Assembly: GCA_014799485.1 (NCBI GenBank)
Contig: JAAVHY010000007.1
Span: 1-45,402, forward strand
Length of the DNA: 45,402 nt
DNA from: Clostridiales bacterium
Lineage (GTDB): Bacteria > Bacillota_A > Clostridia > Oscillospirales > Oscillospiraceae
Direction: 5' to 3'
Shown here: positions 38,309 to 45,402 of the stretch, in pieces
How the letters are laid out: every line of letters begins with the position of its first letter
How positions within the stretch are numbered: the stretch's first letter is position 1
Translations under genes and position numbers: made by a program
The notes under the pieces: generated by a model
The model's database searches: none
Seen by the model: the letters and a program-made list of their open reading frames with translations, nothing else
What the model was told of the DNA's origin: nothing

Positions 38309-38959
38309 ATGTGCCAGAAAATCTTAGTCACCGGCTTCGCCCCATTTGACGGCGAGCACGTCAACCCGGCCTGGGAGGCGGTGAAGCGCCTGCCGGACCG
38401 GGTCGCGGGGGCGGAGCTTGTCAAGCTGGAGCTCCCCACGTCTTTTTCCCGGTGCGGCCCCGCGGTGAAGGCCGCCGTGGAAGCCCATCGGCCGGACGCG
38501 GTGCTCTGCGTAGGCCAGGCGGGCGGACGGGCCTGCGTCAGCGTGGAGCGGGTCGCCATCAATCTGGCCGAGGCCAGGATCGCCGACAACGACGGAAATC
38601 AGCCGGTGGACCAGCCCATCCGGGCGGACGGCCCCGCCGCGTATTTCGCTACCCTGCCCGTGAAGGCCATGGTGCAAAACGTCCGCGCCCAGGGCATCCC
38701 CTGCCAGCTCTCCTACAGCGCGGGCACCTACGTCTGCAACTGCGTGATGTACCAAACGCTCCACCTGGCCGCCACACGTTTCCCCCACCTCCGCGGGGGC
38801 TTTGTCCACGTCCCCTACCTCCCCGCCCAGGCGGCGGACAAGCCCGCCGCCACCCCCAGCATGGAGCTGTCCACCCTGGCGCGGGCGCTGGAGGCGGCGG
38901 TGGAGGCCATCGTCAACGGCCCCGCCGGCCCCCAGGAGAGCATGGGCGCCGTCTGCTGA
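38309..38959 (+). CDS. pcp: Pyroglutamyl-peptidase I
   Basis: A 216-residue C15 cysteine peptidase that removes N-terminal pyroglutamate. VTGFAPFDGEHVNPAWEAV is the N-terminal signature. The triad is visible as Glu in SVERVAINL, Cys in SAGTYVCNCVMY and His in GFVHVPYLP. ATG 38309 follows GAGGAAGTGA. No separate promoter was obvious; it may depend on read-through of the rplL terminator. A strong terminator follows. Confidence 0.95.
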   Translation: MCQKILVTGFAPFDGEHVNPAWEAVKRLPDRVAGAELVKLELPTSFSRCGPAVKAAVEAHRPDAVLCVGQAGGRACVSVERVAINLAEARIADNDGNQPVDQPIRADGPAAYFATLPVKAMVQNVRAQGIPCQLSYSAGTYVCNCVMYQTLHLAATRFPHLRGGFVHVPYLPAQAADKPAATPSMELSTLARALEAAVEAIVNGPAGPQESMGAVC

Positions 38960-38966
38960 AAACACA

Positions 38967-39007
38967 CGCGCCCGCCGTTCCGGCCTTCGGAACGGCGGGC
39001 GCGTTTT
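38967..39007. terminator. Bidirectional terminator after pcp
   Basis: CGCGCCCGCCGTTCC (38967-38981) pairs with GGAACGGCGGGCGCG (38989-39003), followed by TTTT. It lies between the converging pcp and SLH-protein genes. Confidence 0.9.
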
Positions 39008-39016
39008 GTTTTCCGG

Positions 39017-41413
39017 TTACGACATCAGATCCAGCCTGGGGAGGAGCAGCGCCTTTTCCAAGGGGGCCGCTTCCACCAGGATCTTGGCCACAGAAGCCCG
39101 GTCGATATTGGCCTTGGGCATCAGCATTCCGTTGCTCCCCCCTACCACATTCAGCGACACCAGGGTCTGCACGTGGGGGGCCGCCCAGCTGCTCACCGAA
39201 GCGGCGTCGGAGAACCGGGAGAGGTCGCTGGGCTGGGAGGCCGCCAGCACCCGGCCCAGGAAGGTCATGGCCTCCTCCCTGGTGATGTAGTTCATCATAT
39301 TGGCGTACTGCTTGTTGCCGATCCAGGTGCCCTTGAGCACCCCCATGGAATACATGGCCTTCACACTGGGCAGGGCCCAGCCCGGGATGGAGTCCGTATC
39401 GGCAAAGGGCAGGACGATGGAGTCGTAGGCCCCGGCGTTCACCCCCAGCAGGTTGGTGAGGAATACCATCATCTCCGCCCGGGTGACCAGCCCGCTGGGA
39501 TCGTAGATACGCTGGCCGTTGACGGAGCCTTTCCCGGTGGTCAGCCCCAGCTGGTAGAGCTGGGTGACATAGCTCTCGCTCCAGTGGCCTACCACGTCCA
39601 CGAAGGGACAGCCGCTGTCCACCTTCACGGGGACAGTCACCATCCTGCCGCCGGCGGAGACGGTGATGTTCCCCTCGCCGGAGCGCTGGCCCGCCGTGAA
39701 GCGGCCGTCCGCGTCGATCTCGCCGATGGCCGGGTCGGCCGTCCAGGTGATGCTGTCCCGGTCCATGGCCACGGGCAGGTTCCACCAGGCGCCAGTAGCG
39801 GCCAGATCCACCTGGTCCCCAGGCTTGAGGTTAAGGGAGCCCACACTGGTAGAGCTGCCCTTCCGGGACACGGTCAGGCTGGACAGCCGGTCTACCACTT
39901 GGACGGACATGGCGCCGTTCTGCCCGGCGGACACGGTATAGGCGCCCGCCTCAGTCCCGGCGGTGTAGGTGGCCGAGCCGCCGCTGCCCGAGACGGAGCC
40001 GCCGGTGGCGCTCCAGGTCAGGTACTGCTGGTCCGCCGCGGGCCGCCCGGCGCTGTCATAGGCGGTAGCCGTCAGGGACAGGCTGGCCCCCGCCAGCACC
40101 ACCCGGTGCTGGGCGCTCACATAGGCGCCGGGGGCAAAGGCGGCGTCCTCCGCCCGGCATACCAGGAGGATGGTGTTGTTGATCCGCCGGCCGGCGGTGG
40201 AGGGCTGGTTCACCACACTGAAGCCCCCGCTGCCCGGGAGGGTGGCCCCCAGGGTGGTGGAGCCTCCGCCGTCCAGGGCCACGGCTGACACGCAGCCCAG
40301 CTCCTGGAGACGCTGGGCCACCTGGGCATAGGTGGCGCCGATGGAATAGCCGCTCTGGCGGCCGTCGATGGTGTAGAACACGGCGGTGCCGTCCGCCTTG
40401 ACGCCCACGGCGGTATAGGGGTTGGCCGTGGCGGGCAGGCCGCTCACGATTTCCCCGTCCCGCAGCAGGGTGTACAGGCCGCTGATGCCGTAGGCCGCGT
40501 CCTCCCACTGCCGGTCAACGCCGCCCAGGGCCAGGGTCACCTCCGTCCCCGGCACCAGCCCCCGCAGGGCGGCCAGCAGGTCGGCGTTGTCGTGGTCCTC
40601 CCCGTAGATCATATAGCAGCCCTCGGGGATGACGCCGTTGAACTCCGCACCCTCCACGGTGTCGTCCGCCACCGACTCCACCCGGAAGGTCATGGTGCTG
40701 TTCATCTTCAGCCCATCCTCCCCCACGGGACGCAGGATGGCGGACACACAGGGGCCATGGCTGGTCACCCGGGACGCAAAGTCCTTGTTATAGAGGAACA
40801 GCCCCCCGATCCGCGTGGGGTGGCGATAAGCGTTGAAGCCCGCCAGGGGGAAGCTCCTGGGGACGGTAACGGGCGTCGGAAGCGTCCAGGAACCGTCCTC
40901 CGGCGGCTCCACCAGCTCTGTCCCGATCCAGGAGACCGTTCCGGTGGGGCGGCTCTCGTCGATGAACACCCGGCCGTCGTTGGTGAAGCCCAGCAGGGCG
41001 TAGTTTTCCACATCCAGGGAGCGGACGATCCCGTCCGTCATGAGCATCCCCACGATGGTGCCGTCCGTGTTGAAAAAGCCGCCGTTGATGGCCGCCGCTA
41101 CCCGGTAGCCCTGCCCCTCCAGCTGGGAGGCGGCGGCGGACACCGTGTTGGTGCTGGCCACATATGTACCGCTGAACACCACCGGCTTCACCGTACCGTT
41201 GGGGGAATAGGTCACATAGTGCTCGGTGCGCAGGTCGCTTTTGGACGCCGACCAAAGGCTCTGGGTGGTGAGCACGGTCCCCTGCCCAAGCTCCACCGTC
41301 TGCTCCACCAGCTCGCTGCCCAGCGCCCACGAGGCGAAGGCCGGCTGGCCCAGGGAACATACCAGCGCCAGCGCCAATGCCAGCGCGGCGCACCGTCTGC
41401 CGAATTTTTTCAT
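39017..41413 (-). CDS. Secreted phosphodiester glycosidase domain protein with SLH repeats
   Basis: A 798-residue exported protein. A signal peptide (about residues 1-27, ending QPAFAS) precedes a phosphodiester-glycosidase (NAGPA-like) domain with AAAINGGFFNTDGT, IDGRQSGYSIG and AVALDGGGSTT. Two immunoglobulin-like/Big-type segments follow (about 430-610). The C-terminus has three S-layer homology repeats (FVDVVGHWSESYVTQLYQLG, FADTDSIPGWALPSVKAMYS and FSDAASVSSWAAPHVQTLV), which anchor proteins to pyruvylated or similar wall polymers. The related mammalian enzyme removes GlcNAc from a phosphodiester. The start ATG follows AGGAGG. It may act on wall polymers with sugar-phosphate linkages. 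Confidence 0.9.
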   Translation of the reverse strand: MKKFGRRCAALALALALVCSLGQPAFASWALGSELVEQTVELGQGTVLTTQSLWSASKSDLRTEHYVTYSPNGTVKPVVFSGTYVASTNTVSAAASQLEGQGYRVAAAINGGFFNTDGTIVGMLMTDGIVRSLDVENYALLGFTNDGRVFIDESRPTGTVSWIGTELVEPPEDGSWTLPTPVTVPRSFPLAGFNAYRHPTRIGGLFLYNKDFASRVTSHGPCVSAILRPVGEDGLKMNSTMTFRVESVADDTVEGAEFNGVIPEGCYMIYGEDHDNADLLAALRGLVPGTEVTLALGGVDRQWEDAAYGISGLYTLLRDGEIVSGLPATANPYTAVGVKADGTAVFYTIDGRQSGYSIGATYAQVAQRLQELGCVSAVALDGGGSTTLGATLPGSGGFSVVNQPSTAGRRINNTILLVCRAEDAAFAPGAYVSAQHRVVLAGASLSLTATAYDSAGRPAADQQYLTWSATGGSVSGSGGSATYTAGTEAGAYTVSAGQNGAMSVQVVDRLSSLTVSRKGSSTSVGSLNLKPGDQVDLAATGAWWNLPVAMDRDSITWTADPAIGEIDADGRFTAGQRSGEGNITVSAGGRMVTVPVKVDSGCPFVDVVGHWSESYVTQLYQLGLTTGKGSVNGQRIYDPSGLVTRAEMMVFLTNLLGVNAGAYDSIVLPFADTDSIPGWALPSVKAMYSMGVLKGTWIGNKQYANMMNYITREEAMTFLGRVLAASQPSDLSRFSDAASVSSWAAPHVQTLVSLNVVGGSNGMLMPKANIDRASVAKILVEAAPLEKALLLPRLDLMS

Positions 41414-41547
41414 GGGGTTCCTCCTGTTTCGCGTGGGGACACAGCGTCCCCGGGTTTGGCTTATTGTAGAAAGTCTGTTTTATGTTAACACAAATACTTT
41501 CATTTGTAAACGGCATATATTTCCTCCGCGGCTCCGCGGGGCCCAAT

Positions 41548-41576
41548 AAGGGGGGCGGCTGGACGCCGCCCCCCTT
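41548..41576 (-). terminator. Hairpin after hemW
   Basis: AAGGGGGGCGGC (41548-41559) pairs with GCCGCCCCCCTT (41565-41576). It lies just past the hemW stop on the - strand. The T-run is short, so it is a probable but weak terminator. Confidence 0.6.
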
Positions 41577-41583
41577 CATTGGA

Positions 41584-42786
41584 CTATTCTTTTTGGGGCA
41601 GCCGCCCGCCCCGGATGAGCTCCAGGGTGTTGGCCAGGGTCTCCACCTCCTGGAGCTCCATCAGCTCCCCGATGAGACGGTTGGATAGCAGGAAGCCCTC
41701 CGGGGTAAAATGCCACCGGCGGCCCGCGCACACCGCCCAGCCCTTTTGCTCATACTCGGACAGCTTGGCCGCAATGGGGTCGAAATTCATATAGTACTCC
41801 CGGCGGTACTCCCACTCCTCGATGCCGTGGGTGGTGCGCAGCCGGAGCATGAGGTACTCGTTGCCCCGCTCCCGCTGGGGGATCTCGTCCATCTCGTCCA
41901 GCAGCTTGCCGTCCCCCATCACGCCCCGGATGTAGTCCTCCAGATCCCGGACGAAGGAGTACCGGCACCCGCCGAAATCGGAATGCGCCCCCACGCCCAG
42001 CCCCACATAGGGCCGGCCCATCCAATACTTCAAATTGTGCCGGGACTGGCAGCCCGTGCGGGAGAAATTGGATACCTCATACTGCTCGAACCCTGCCTTG
42101 GCCAACCGCTCCACCGTCCACAGGTAGCGCTCCGCCTGCTGGTCGTCGTCGGGAAGCGCTTCCCCCTCCGCCACACGGCGGGCCAGCGGGGTGCCCTCCT
42201 CCACCGTCAGCCCGTAGCAGGAGAGGTGCTCCGGCTCCAGGGCCAGGGCGGCCTCCACCGAGGCGCGCCAGCTCTCCTCCGTCTGCCCGGGGAGGCCGTA
42301 GATCAGGTCCAGGTTCAGGTTTTTGATCTTCGCCTTCCGGGCGGCCTCCACCGCCGCCTCCACCTGGGCGAAGGTGTGGGGCCGGTGGACGGCGGCCAGC
42401 TCCTTGTCGCAGGAGGACTGCATCCCCATGGACAGCCGGTTCACCCCCGCCCGCCGCAGGTGTTTGAGCATTTTCTCATCCACGCTGTCCGGGTTGGCCT
42501 CGATGGTGAACTCCACATCCTTGGACAAGCTGAACCTTTTCTTCACCGCGCCGATCAGCTCCAGCAGCCGCTTCTCCCCATACCAGGTGGGGGTGCCGCC
42601 GCCGATATAGACGCTGTTCACCACCTGCTTGCGGGCCCTGGGGGCGGTCTCCATGATCTGGCGCAGCAGCGCCTGCTGGTAGTCGTCCATCCGGTCATCC
42701 TGGCCCGCCAGGGAGTAGAAATCGCAGTAGTCGCACTTGCTGCGGCAGAACGGGATGTGCAGATACAGCCCCAACGAGTTTTCCAT
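41584..42786 (-). CDS. hemW: HemW-like radical SAM protein
   Basis: A 400-residue HemW-type radical SAM protein (HemN relative) thought to act as a heme chaperone, not as coproporphyrinogen oxidase. LYLHIPFCRSKCDYCDFYS holds the CxxxCxxC iron-sulfur motif, SVYIGGGTPTWYG is the SAM-binding GGGTP, and SMGMQSSCDKELAAVHR and LDLIYGLPGQTEESW follow. C-terminal HemN_C domain from about residue 300. Start ATG 42786 follows GAGGGG; the open frame 17 codons upstream is less supported. The short FCRSKC spacing matches HemW. Confidence 0.92.
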   Translation of the reverse strand: MENSLGLYLHIPFCRSKCDYCDFYSLAGQDDRMDDYQQALLRQIMETAPRARKQVVNSVYIGGGTPTWYGEKRLLELIGAVKKRFSLSKDVEFTIEANPDSVDEKMLKHLRRAGVNRLSMGMQSSCDKELAAVHRPHTFAQVEAAVEAARKAKIKNLNLDLIYGLPGQTEESWRASVEAALALEPEHLSCYGLTVEEGTPLARRVAEGEALPDDDQQAERYLWTVERLAKAGFEQYEVSNFSRTGCQSRHNLKYWMGRPYVGLGVGAHSDFGGCRYSFVRDLEDYIRGVMGDGKLLDEMDEIPQRERGNEYLMLRLRTTHGIEEWEYRREYYMNFDPIAAKLSEYEQKGWAVCAGRRWHFTPEGFLLSNRLIGELMELQEVETLANTLELIRGGRLPQKE

Positions 42787-42961
42787 GGTCGTCCCCCTCA
42801 GTCGGCCGCCCCCTGCGGGCCGCCGCGTTTCACCCAATGATCGTTGATATTATACTCTATTTTCCCAGAATATTCAATCCCCCATATTTCGGCATAAAGC
42901 CGGGCGGGCAGCCCCCACCCCATTAATATAATTTTAATAATTACATTTCATGGTTTTCGAC

Positions 42962-42990
42962 TTGACGTAACAGGCCCCATGTATTATACT
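42962..42990 (+). promoter_or_regulatory. Promoter of the hemolysin III family gene
   Basis: TTGACG (42962-42967), 17 bases, TATACT (42985-42990). It shows that the in-frame ATG at 42979 is untranslated. Confidence 0.85.
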
Positions 42991-43014
42991 ATGTGCAAGA
43001 AAGGCGGTGTTCCC

Positions 43015-43740
43015 ATGGAACAAGTATTATATCGAGATCCCTTTGACGGCCTCCCCCGCCGCCGGGAGCGCCCGGTGGAAAAGGGGCGCGACCCCTACGA
43101 CGGGCTGCGGCCCTGGTCGGCCATCACCCACGGGGTGGGGGCCGTGCTTGGCGTACTGGCTACGGCGGCGCTGGCAGTGGGCGCGGCGGGCCTGGGCGAC
43201 GTGTGGAAGATCGTGTCCTTTGCCATCTACGGCCTGTCCATGACGGCGCTGTACACCGCCTCCACCCTGTACCACTGCGTCAACACCACTGTGGCCGGGC
43301 GGGTGGCCCTGCGCAAGCTGGATCACGCCTCCATCTACTTCCTCATCGCCGGGTCGTACACCCCCGTCTGCCTCATCGCCCTGCGGGGGGCCTGGGGCTG
43401 GTCGCTGTTCGGCGTGATCTGGGCGCTGGCCATCGCCGGGCTGGTGATGAGCCTCACCTGGATCGACTGCCCCCGTGCCGTCACCTCCACCGTCTATATC
43501 GCCATGGGCTGGCTGGCGGTCATCGCCATCTACCCCATCTGGCAGGTGCTGGGCTTCCGGGGAGTGGCGTGGCTGTTGTCCGGGGGCGTGCTGTACACCG
43601 TGGGCGGCGTGCTGTACGCCTTGAAGTGGCCGGGACGGGACAATCCCAGGTTCGGCTGCCACGAGGTGTTCCACGTGTTCATCCTGCTGGGCTCCATCGC
43701 CCACTTCGTGATGATGTACAAGGTGCTGCTGCCGCTGTGA
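43015..43740 (+). CDS. Hemolysin III / PAQR family membrane protein
   Basis: A 241-residue seven-helix membrane protein of the YqfA/hemolysin III (PAQR) family. WSAITHGVGAVLGV, TASTLYHC, KLDHASIYFLIAGSYTPVCL and HEVFHVFILLGSIAHF contain the conserved Ser/His/Asp residues that bind zinc. PAQR relatives are linked to membrane-fluidity homeostasis and may be hydrolases; true haemolytic action is doubtful. ATG 43015 follows AAGGCGG and lies after the predicted transcription start. It is monocistronic with its own promoter and terminator. Confidence 0.93.
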   Translation: MEQVLYRDPFDGLPRRRERPVEKGRDPYDGLRPWSAITHGVGAVLGVLATAALAVGAAGLGDVWKIVSFAIYGLSMTALYTASTLYHCVNTTVAGRVALRKLDHASIYFLIAGSYTPVCLIALRGAWGWSLFGVIWALAIAGLVMSLTWIDCPRAVTSTVYIAMGWLAVIAIYPIWQVLGFRGVAWLLSGGVLYTVGGVLYALKWPGRDNPRFGCHEVFHVFILLGSIAHFVMMYKVLLPL

Positions 43741-43750
43741 AAGATAGAAA

Positions 43751-43782
43751 AGCCCCGCTCAGGAGTACCTGAGCGGGGCTTC
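43751..43782. terminator. Bidirectional terminator
   Basis: AGCCCCGCTCAGG (43751-43763) pairs with CCTGAGCGGGGCT (43768-43780), flanked by AAAA and TTC. It lies between the hemolysin III gene and the converging XRE gene. Confidence 0.85.
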
Positions 43783-43785
43783 TAA

Positions 43786-44001
43786 TCATTCATCTGTCCG
43801 TCCCAGCAAATAATCCACACTAACTTGATAAAAGTCCGCCAAAGCGCACAGCACATGAGGCGGAATCATGCGTTGACCACTTTCATAATAAGCGTAGGTC
43901 CTCTGGGGTACATTGATGGCCGTGCCTACCTGCGCCTGGGTCAAATCATGGTCTTCCCGCAAATCGCGGATCCTTTGATACCGTTCCACTCTAATCACCA
44001 T
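43786..44001 (-). CDS. XRE family transcriptional regulator
   Basis: A 71-residue single-domain Cro/C1-type regulator. IRDLREDHDLTQAQVGTAIN and PQRTYAYYESGQRMIPPHV form the helix-turn-helix, and it ends VSVDYLLGRTDE, very like the pepT-linked XRE at 30077. ATG 44001 lies close to its operators at 44018-44055. It is divergent from a 57-residue gene. Confidence 0.92.
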   Translation of the reverse strand: MVIRVERYQRIRDLREDHDLTQAQVGTAINVPQRTYAYYESGQRMIPPHVLCALADFYQVSVDYLLGRTDE

Positions 44002-44017
44002 ACATAAGTATATGTTT

Positions 44018-44068
44018 GAACAATTTGGTCTATTGGCTTTTTGAACAAATTGTTCTAAACTCTATACT
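44018..44068 (+). promoter_or_regulatory. Promoter with two GAACAA-type operators
   Basis: TTGAAC (44041-44046), 16 bases, TATACT (44063-44068) drives the small + strand gene. GAACAATTTGGTC (44018-44030) and the perfect palindrome GAACAAATTGTTC (44043-44055, across the -35) are probable sites for the divergent XRE protein. Confidence 0.8.
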
Positions 44069-44082
44069 GTGAGGTGATACAA

Positions 44083-44256
44083 ATGCCCGACTATAAAGAA
44101 ATGTATCTGACACTGTTCCGAGCCTCTACAGAAGCGCTTGAATTGCTGATAACCGCCCAGCAAAAATGTGAAGACCTGTTTATCTCTGCGCCAACTCCAG
44201 AGATAACGATCATTCCATCGCCCAAAGAACAGGGAAAAAACGCAGACGGGGAATAG
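44083..44256 (+). CDS. Small protein divergent from XRE regulator
   Basis: A 57-residue soluble protein beginning MPDYKEMYLTLFRASTEALE, with one amphipathic helix (about 4-35) and a disordered, Pro-rich tail. Proteins with a similar MP-YKEMY-TLF start are, as far as I recall, common small partners of XRE genes in Clostridia and their phages; no function is known to me. ATG 44083 follows AGGTGA, five bases away. Its stop codon lies in the loop of its own terminator. Expression should be repressed by the divergent XRE protein through the sites at 44018-44055. Confidence 0.75.
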   Translation: MPDYKEMYLTLFRASTEALELLITAQQKCEDLFISAPTPEITIIPSPKEQGKNADGE

Positions 44257-44280
44257 AATCATCCCGTCTGCGTCTTTTTT
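44240..44280 (+). terminator. Terminator of the small XRE-partner gene
   Basis: ACGCAGACGGG (44240-44250) pairs with CCCGTCTGCGT (44263-44273), followed by CTTTTTT. The TAG stop codon (44254-44256) is in the loop. Confidence 0.9.
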
Positions 44281-45402
44281 ATACCAACCGTTCCATGATC
44301 CATACCGGGGCGGCGGTCTCCCCCAGCAGCTTCCCTTGCCGCAGGTCGCCAAAGCCCATGGCCCGCCAGAAATCATGGCCCCCGGGATTGTTCAGCAGGC
44401 AGGCCAGCCGGGCGTTGTCCATCCCCGCGTCTCCCGCCGCCTGAAGCGCCGCGTCCATGATCTCCCGGCCCCTTCCCTGCCGCCGCAGCTCCGGCGCCAG
44501 GAAGAACAGGCCCACGAACAGGGTGCGCTCCCGGGGATAGCCCTCCACCAGATCCAGCACCGCCCAAGGAGCGCCGTCTTTCCAAAGGGCCAGGTAGTGC
44601 TTTTGCCCCATGGTACACCGGGGCGGGAGGTTTACCATATCCTCCCGGATAGAGTCCGCGGTGGGCTGGGGCGGATTCAGGGCAAAGAAATCCGGGTCGG
44701 TCTGGAACAGGGCCAGCACCGGGGCCACATCTTCCCCGGTTACCGGGCGGACCTCCCAGCCGGGCAGGCGGCGGATTAGGCCGTCTATCAGGGGTACGTC
44801 GGGCAGGGCCTCCATGGTGCCCACACAGCGGTTGATGGGGGTGCCCAGGGCGTGGAATTTCTCCTCGTAGTCGGTCATGACCCCCTGGACGCCGTGCTCG
44901 TGGAGGTTCCGGGTCACCTCGGACAAGGCAAAGCCCGCTTTGGGGAACTGGAACAGCGACCAGTCGAACAGGGCCCGGTTGTCCGTTTTGAAGTGGATCT
45001 GCCCACCCTCCCGGAGCACATGGCGGTAGCCCCTCAGGAAGCCCTCATGGGTGAGCCGGCGGCGGGAGTGCTTCACCGACGGCCAGGGGTCGCAGAAATT
45101 GATGTAGATGAGATCCACCTCGCCAGGGGCAAAATATTGGTCCAGCGCGGCGGCATCGCCGTCGATGAAAAACACATTGGTCAGGCCCAAGTTGCGGCAG
45201 CGCTCCATGGCGATGACCATGGCGTCGGGCACCCGCTCCACAGCCACATATAGATCCTCCGGATGGGCGGCGGCGGTCTCAGCGGTAAAGCGGCCTTTCC
45301 CGCAGCCCAACTCCAGACGCAGCTTGGCGGCATCCGGCTTACGCCCCCGCCAGCGGCCCTTTTCCGTCGCCGGGTCGGTCACCAGCAGCGTCCCGCAGGC
45401 TT
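44279..45402 (-). CDS. trmB: tRNA (guanine-N7-)-methyltransferase fused to GNAT acetyltransferase domain (5' end outside window)
   Basis: At least 374 codons, open to the window edge, so the N-terminus is missing; the GTG at 45382 is probably internal. The first part is TrmB, which makes m7G46 in tRNA: LRLELGCGKGRFTAE (SAM site), VAVERVPDAMVIAMERC, YINFCDPWPSVKHSRRRLTH and MTDYEEKFHALGTPIN. From about visible residue 215 a GNAT domain follows: WEVRPVTGEDVAPVLALFQ, FVGLFFLAPELRRQGRGREI (acetyl-CoA-binding motif A) and DFWRAMGFGD. TrmB normally ends near the TPIN motif, so the extra 150 residues are a true fusion in frame. The acetyl acceptor is unknown; it might be tRNA, a protein or a small molecule. 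Confidence 0.93.
   Translation of the reverse strand, partial: ACGTLLVTDPATEKGRWRGRKPDAAKLRLELGCGKGRFTAETAAAHPEDLYVAVERVPDAMVIAMERCRNLGLTNVFFIDGDAAALDQYFAPGEVDLIYINFCDPWPSVKHSRRRLTHEGFLRGYRHVLREGGQIHFKTDNRALFDWSLFQFPKAGFALSEVTRNLHEHGVQGVMTDYEEKFHALGTPINRCVGTMEALPDVPLIDGLIRRLPGWEVRPVTGEDVAPVLALFQTDPDFFALNPPQPTADSIREDMVNLPPRCTMGQKHYLALWKDGAPWAVLDLVEGYPRERTLFVGLFFLAPELRRQGRGREIMDAALQAAGDAGMDNARLACLLNNPGGHDFWRAMGFGDLRQGKLLGETAAPVWIMERLV

Noticed and set aside
42979..43014. ATG 42979 as start of the hemolysin III family gene
   Set aside because: It lies upstream of the -10 box of the predicted promoter, so it would not be in the transcript.
1..45402. CRISPR arrays, rRNA, tRNA genes and prophage structural genes
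   Set aside because: I looked for regularly spaced repeats, tRNA cloverleaf ends and phage genes and saw none.

Overview
The window looks like a chromosomal segment of a high-GC Clostridia bacterium, probably an Oscillospiraceae relative of the Flavonifractor/Pseudoflavonifractor kind. This rests on the GC-rich codon use, strong AGGAGG-type ribosome binding sites, a Firmicute L10 leader, a SAM-I riboswitch on metK, and the gene families present. The species assignment is inference. I saw no rRNA, tRNA, CRISPR array or insertion sequence.

Layout. 1-2645: the 3' end of pyruvate phosphate dikinase, then an AT-rich stretch with a GT14-type glycosyltransferase that looks transferred in. 2747-14444: a long + strand cell-envelope cluster. 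It holds a small membrane protein, an OpgB-like phosphoglycerol transferase, a second sulfatase-fold membrane enzyme, a signal-peptide protein overlapping a signal peptidase I, a YidC insertase fused to a CDP-glycerol glycerophosphotransferase-like domain, a LicA-like choline kinase, a LicC-like cytidylyltransferase, a BCCT transporter and a MATE-family flippase or exporter. Together these look like a choline uptake, activation and phosphocholine-decoration system for a teichoic-acid-like polymer. No LicD was recognised. 14518-15246: a coiled-coil protein.

15292-19200 (- strand): a heterodimeric ABC exporter of the BmrC/BmrD type. It is preceded by a 26-codon leader peptide, mutually exclusive hairpins and an intrinsic terminator, which together read as a complete translation-coupled attenuator. 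19227-21001 (- strand): a PadR repressor and a DUF2812 membrane protein under a promoter carrying two copies of one palindromic operator. 21058-25619 (+): a second MATE protein, riboswitch-controlled metK, and an O-antigen-ligase-like polymerase or ligase. 25676-30289 (-): feoAB, a rhomboid-like protein lacking the catalytic motif, and pepT behind an XRE regulator. 30374-33750: a small protein, tmcAL, ackA and ruvX.

33841-38287: the rpmG-secE-nusG-rplK-rplA block with a structured attenuator-like leader, then rplJ-rplL behind an L10 leader. A small XRE/membrane-protein module sits between the two parts, and rpoBC does not follow rplL. 38309-45402: pcp, a secreted phosphodiester-glycosidase/SLH protein, hemW, a hemolysin III family protein, a third XRE module, and a TrmB methyltransferase fused to a GNAT domain that runs off the window.

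The most striking signals are the YidC-glycerophosphotransferase fusion in a choline cluster, the leader-peptide attenuator of the ABC exporter, the unexplained leader of rpmG-secE-nusG, three independent XRE/partner modules each with its own visible operator, and a dispersed 60-base repeat present in two inverted copies.
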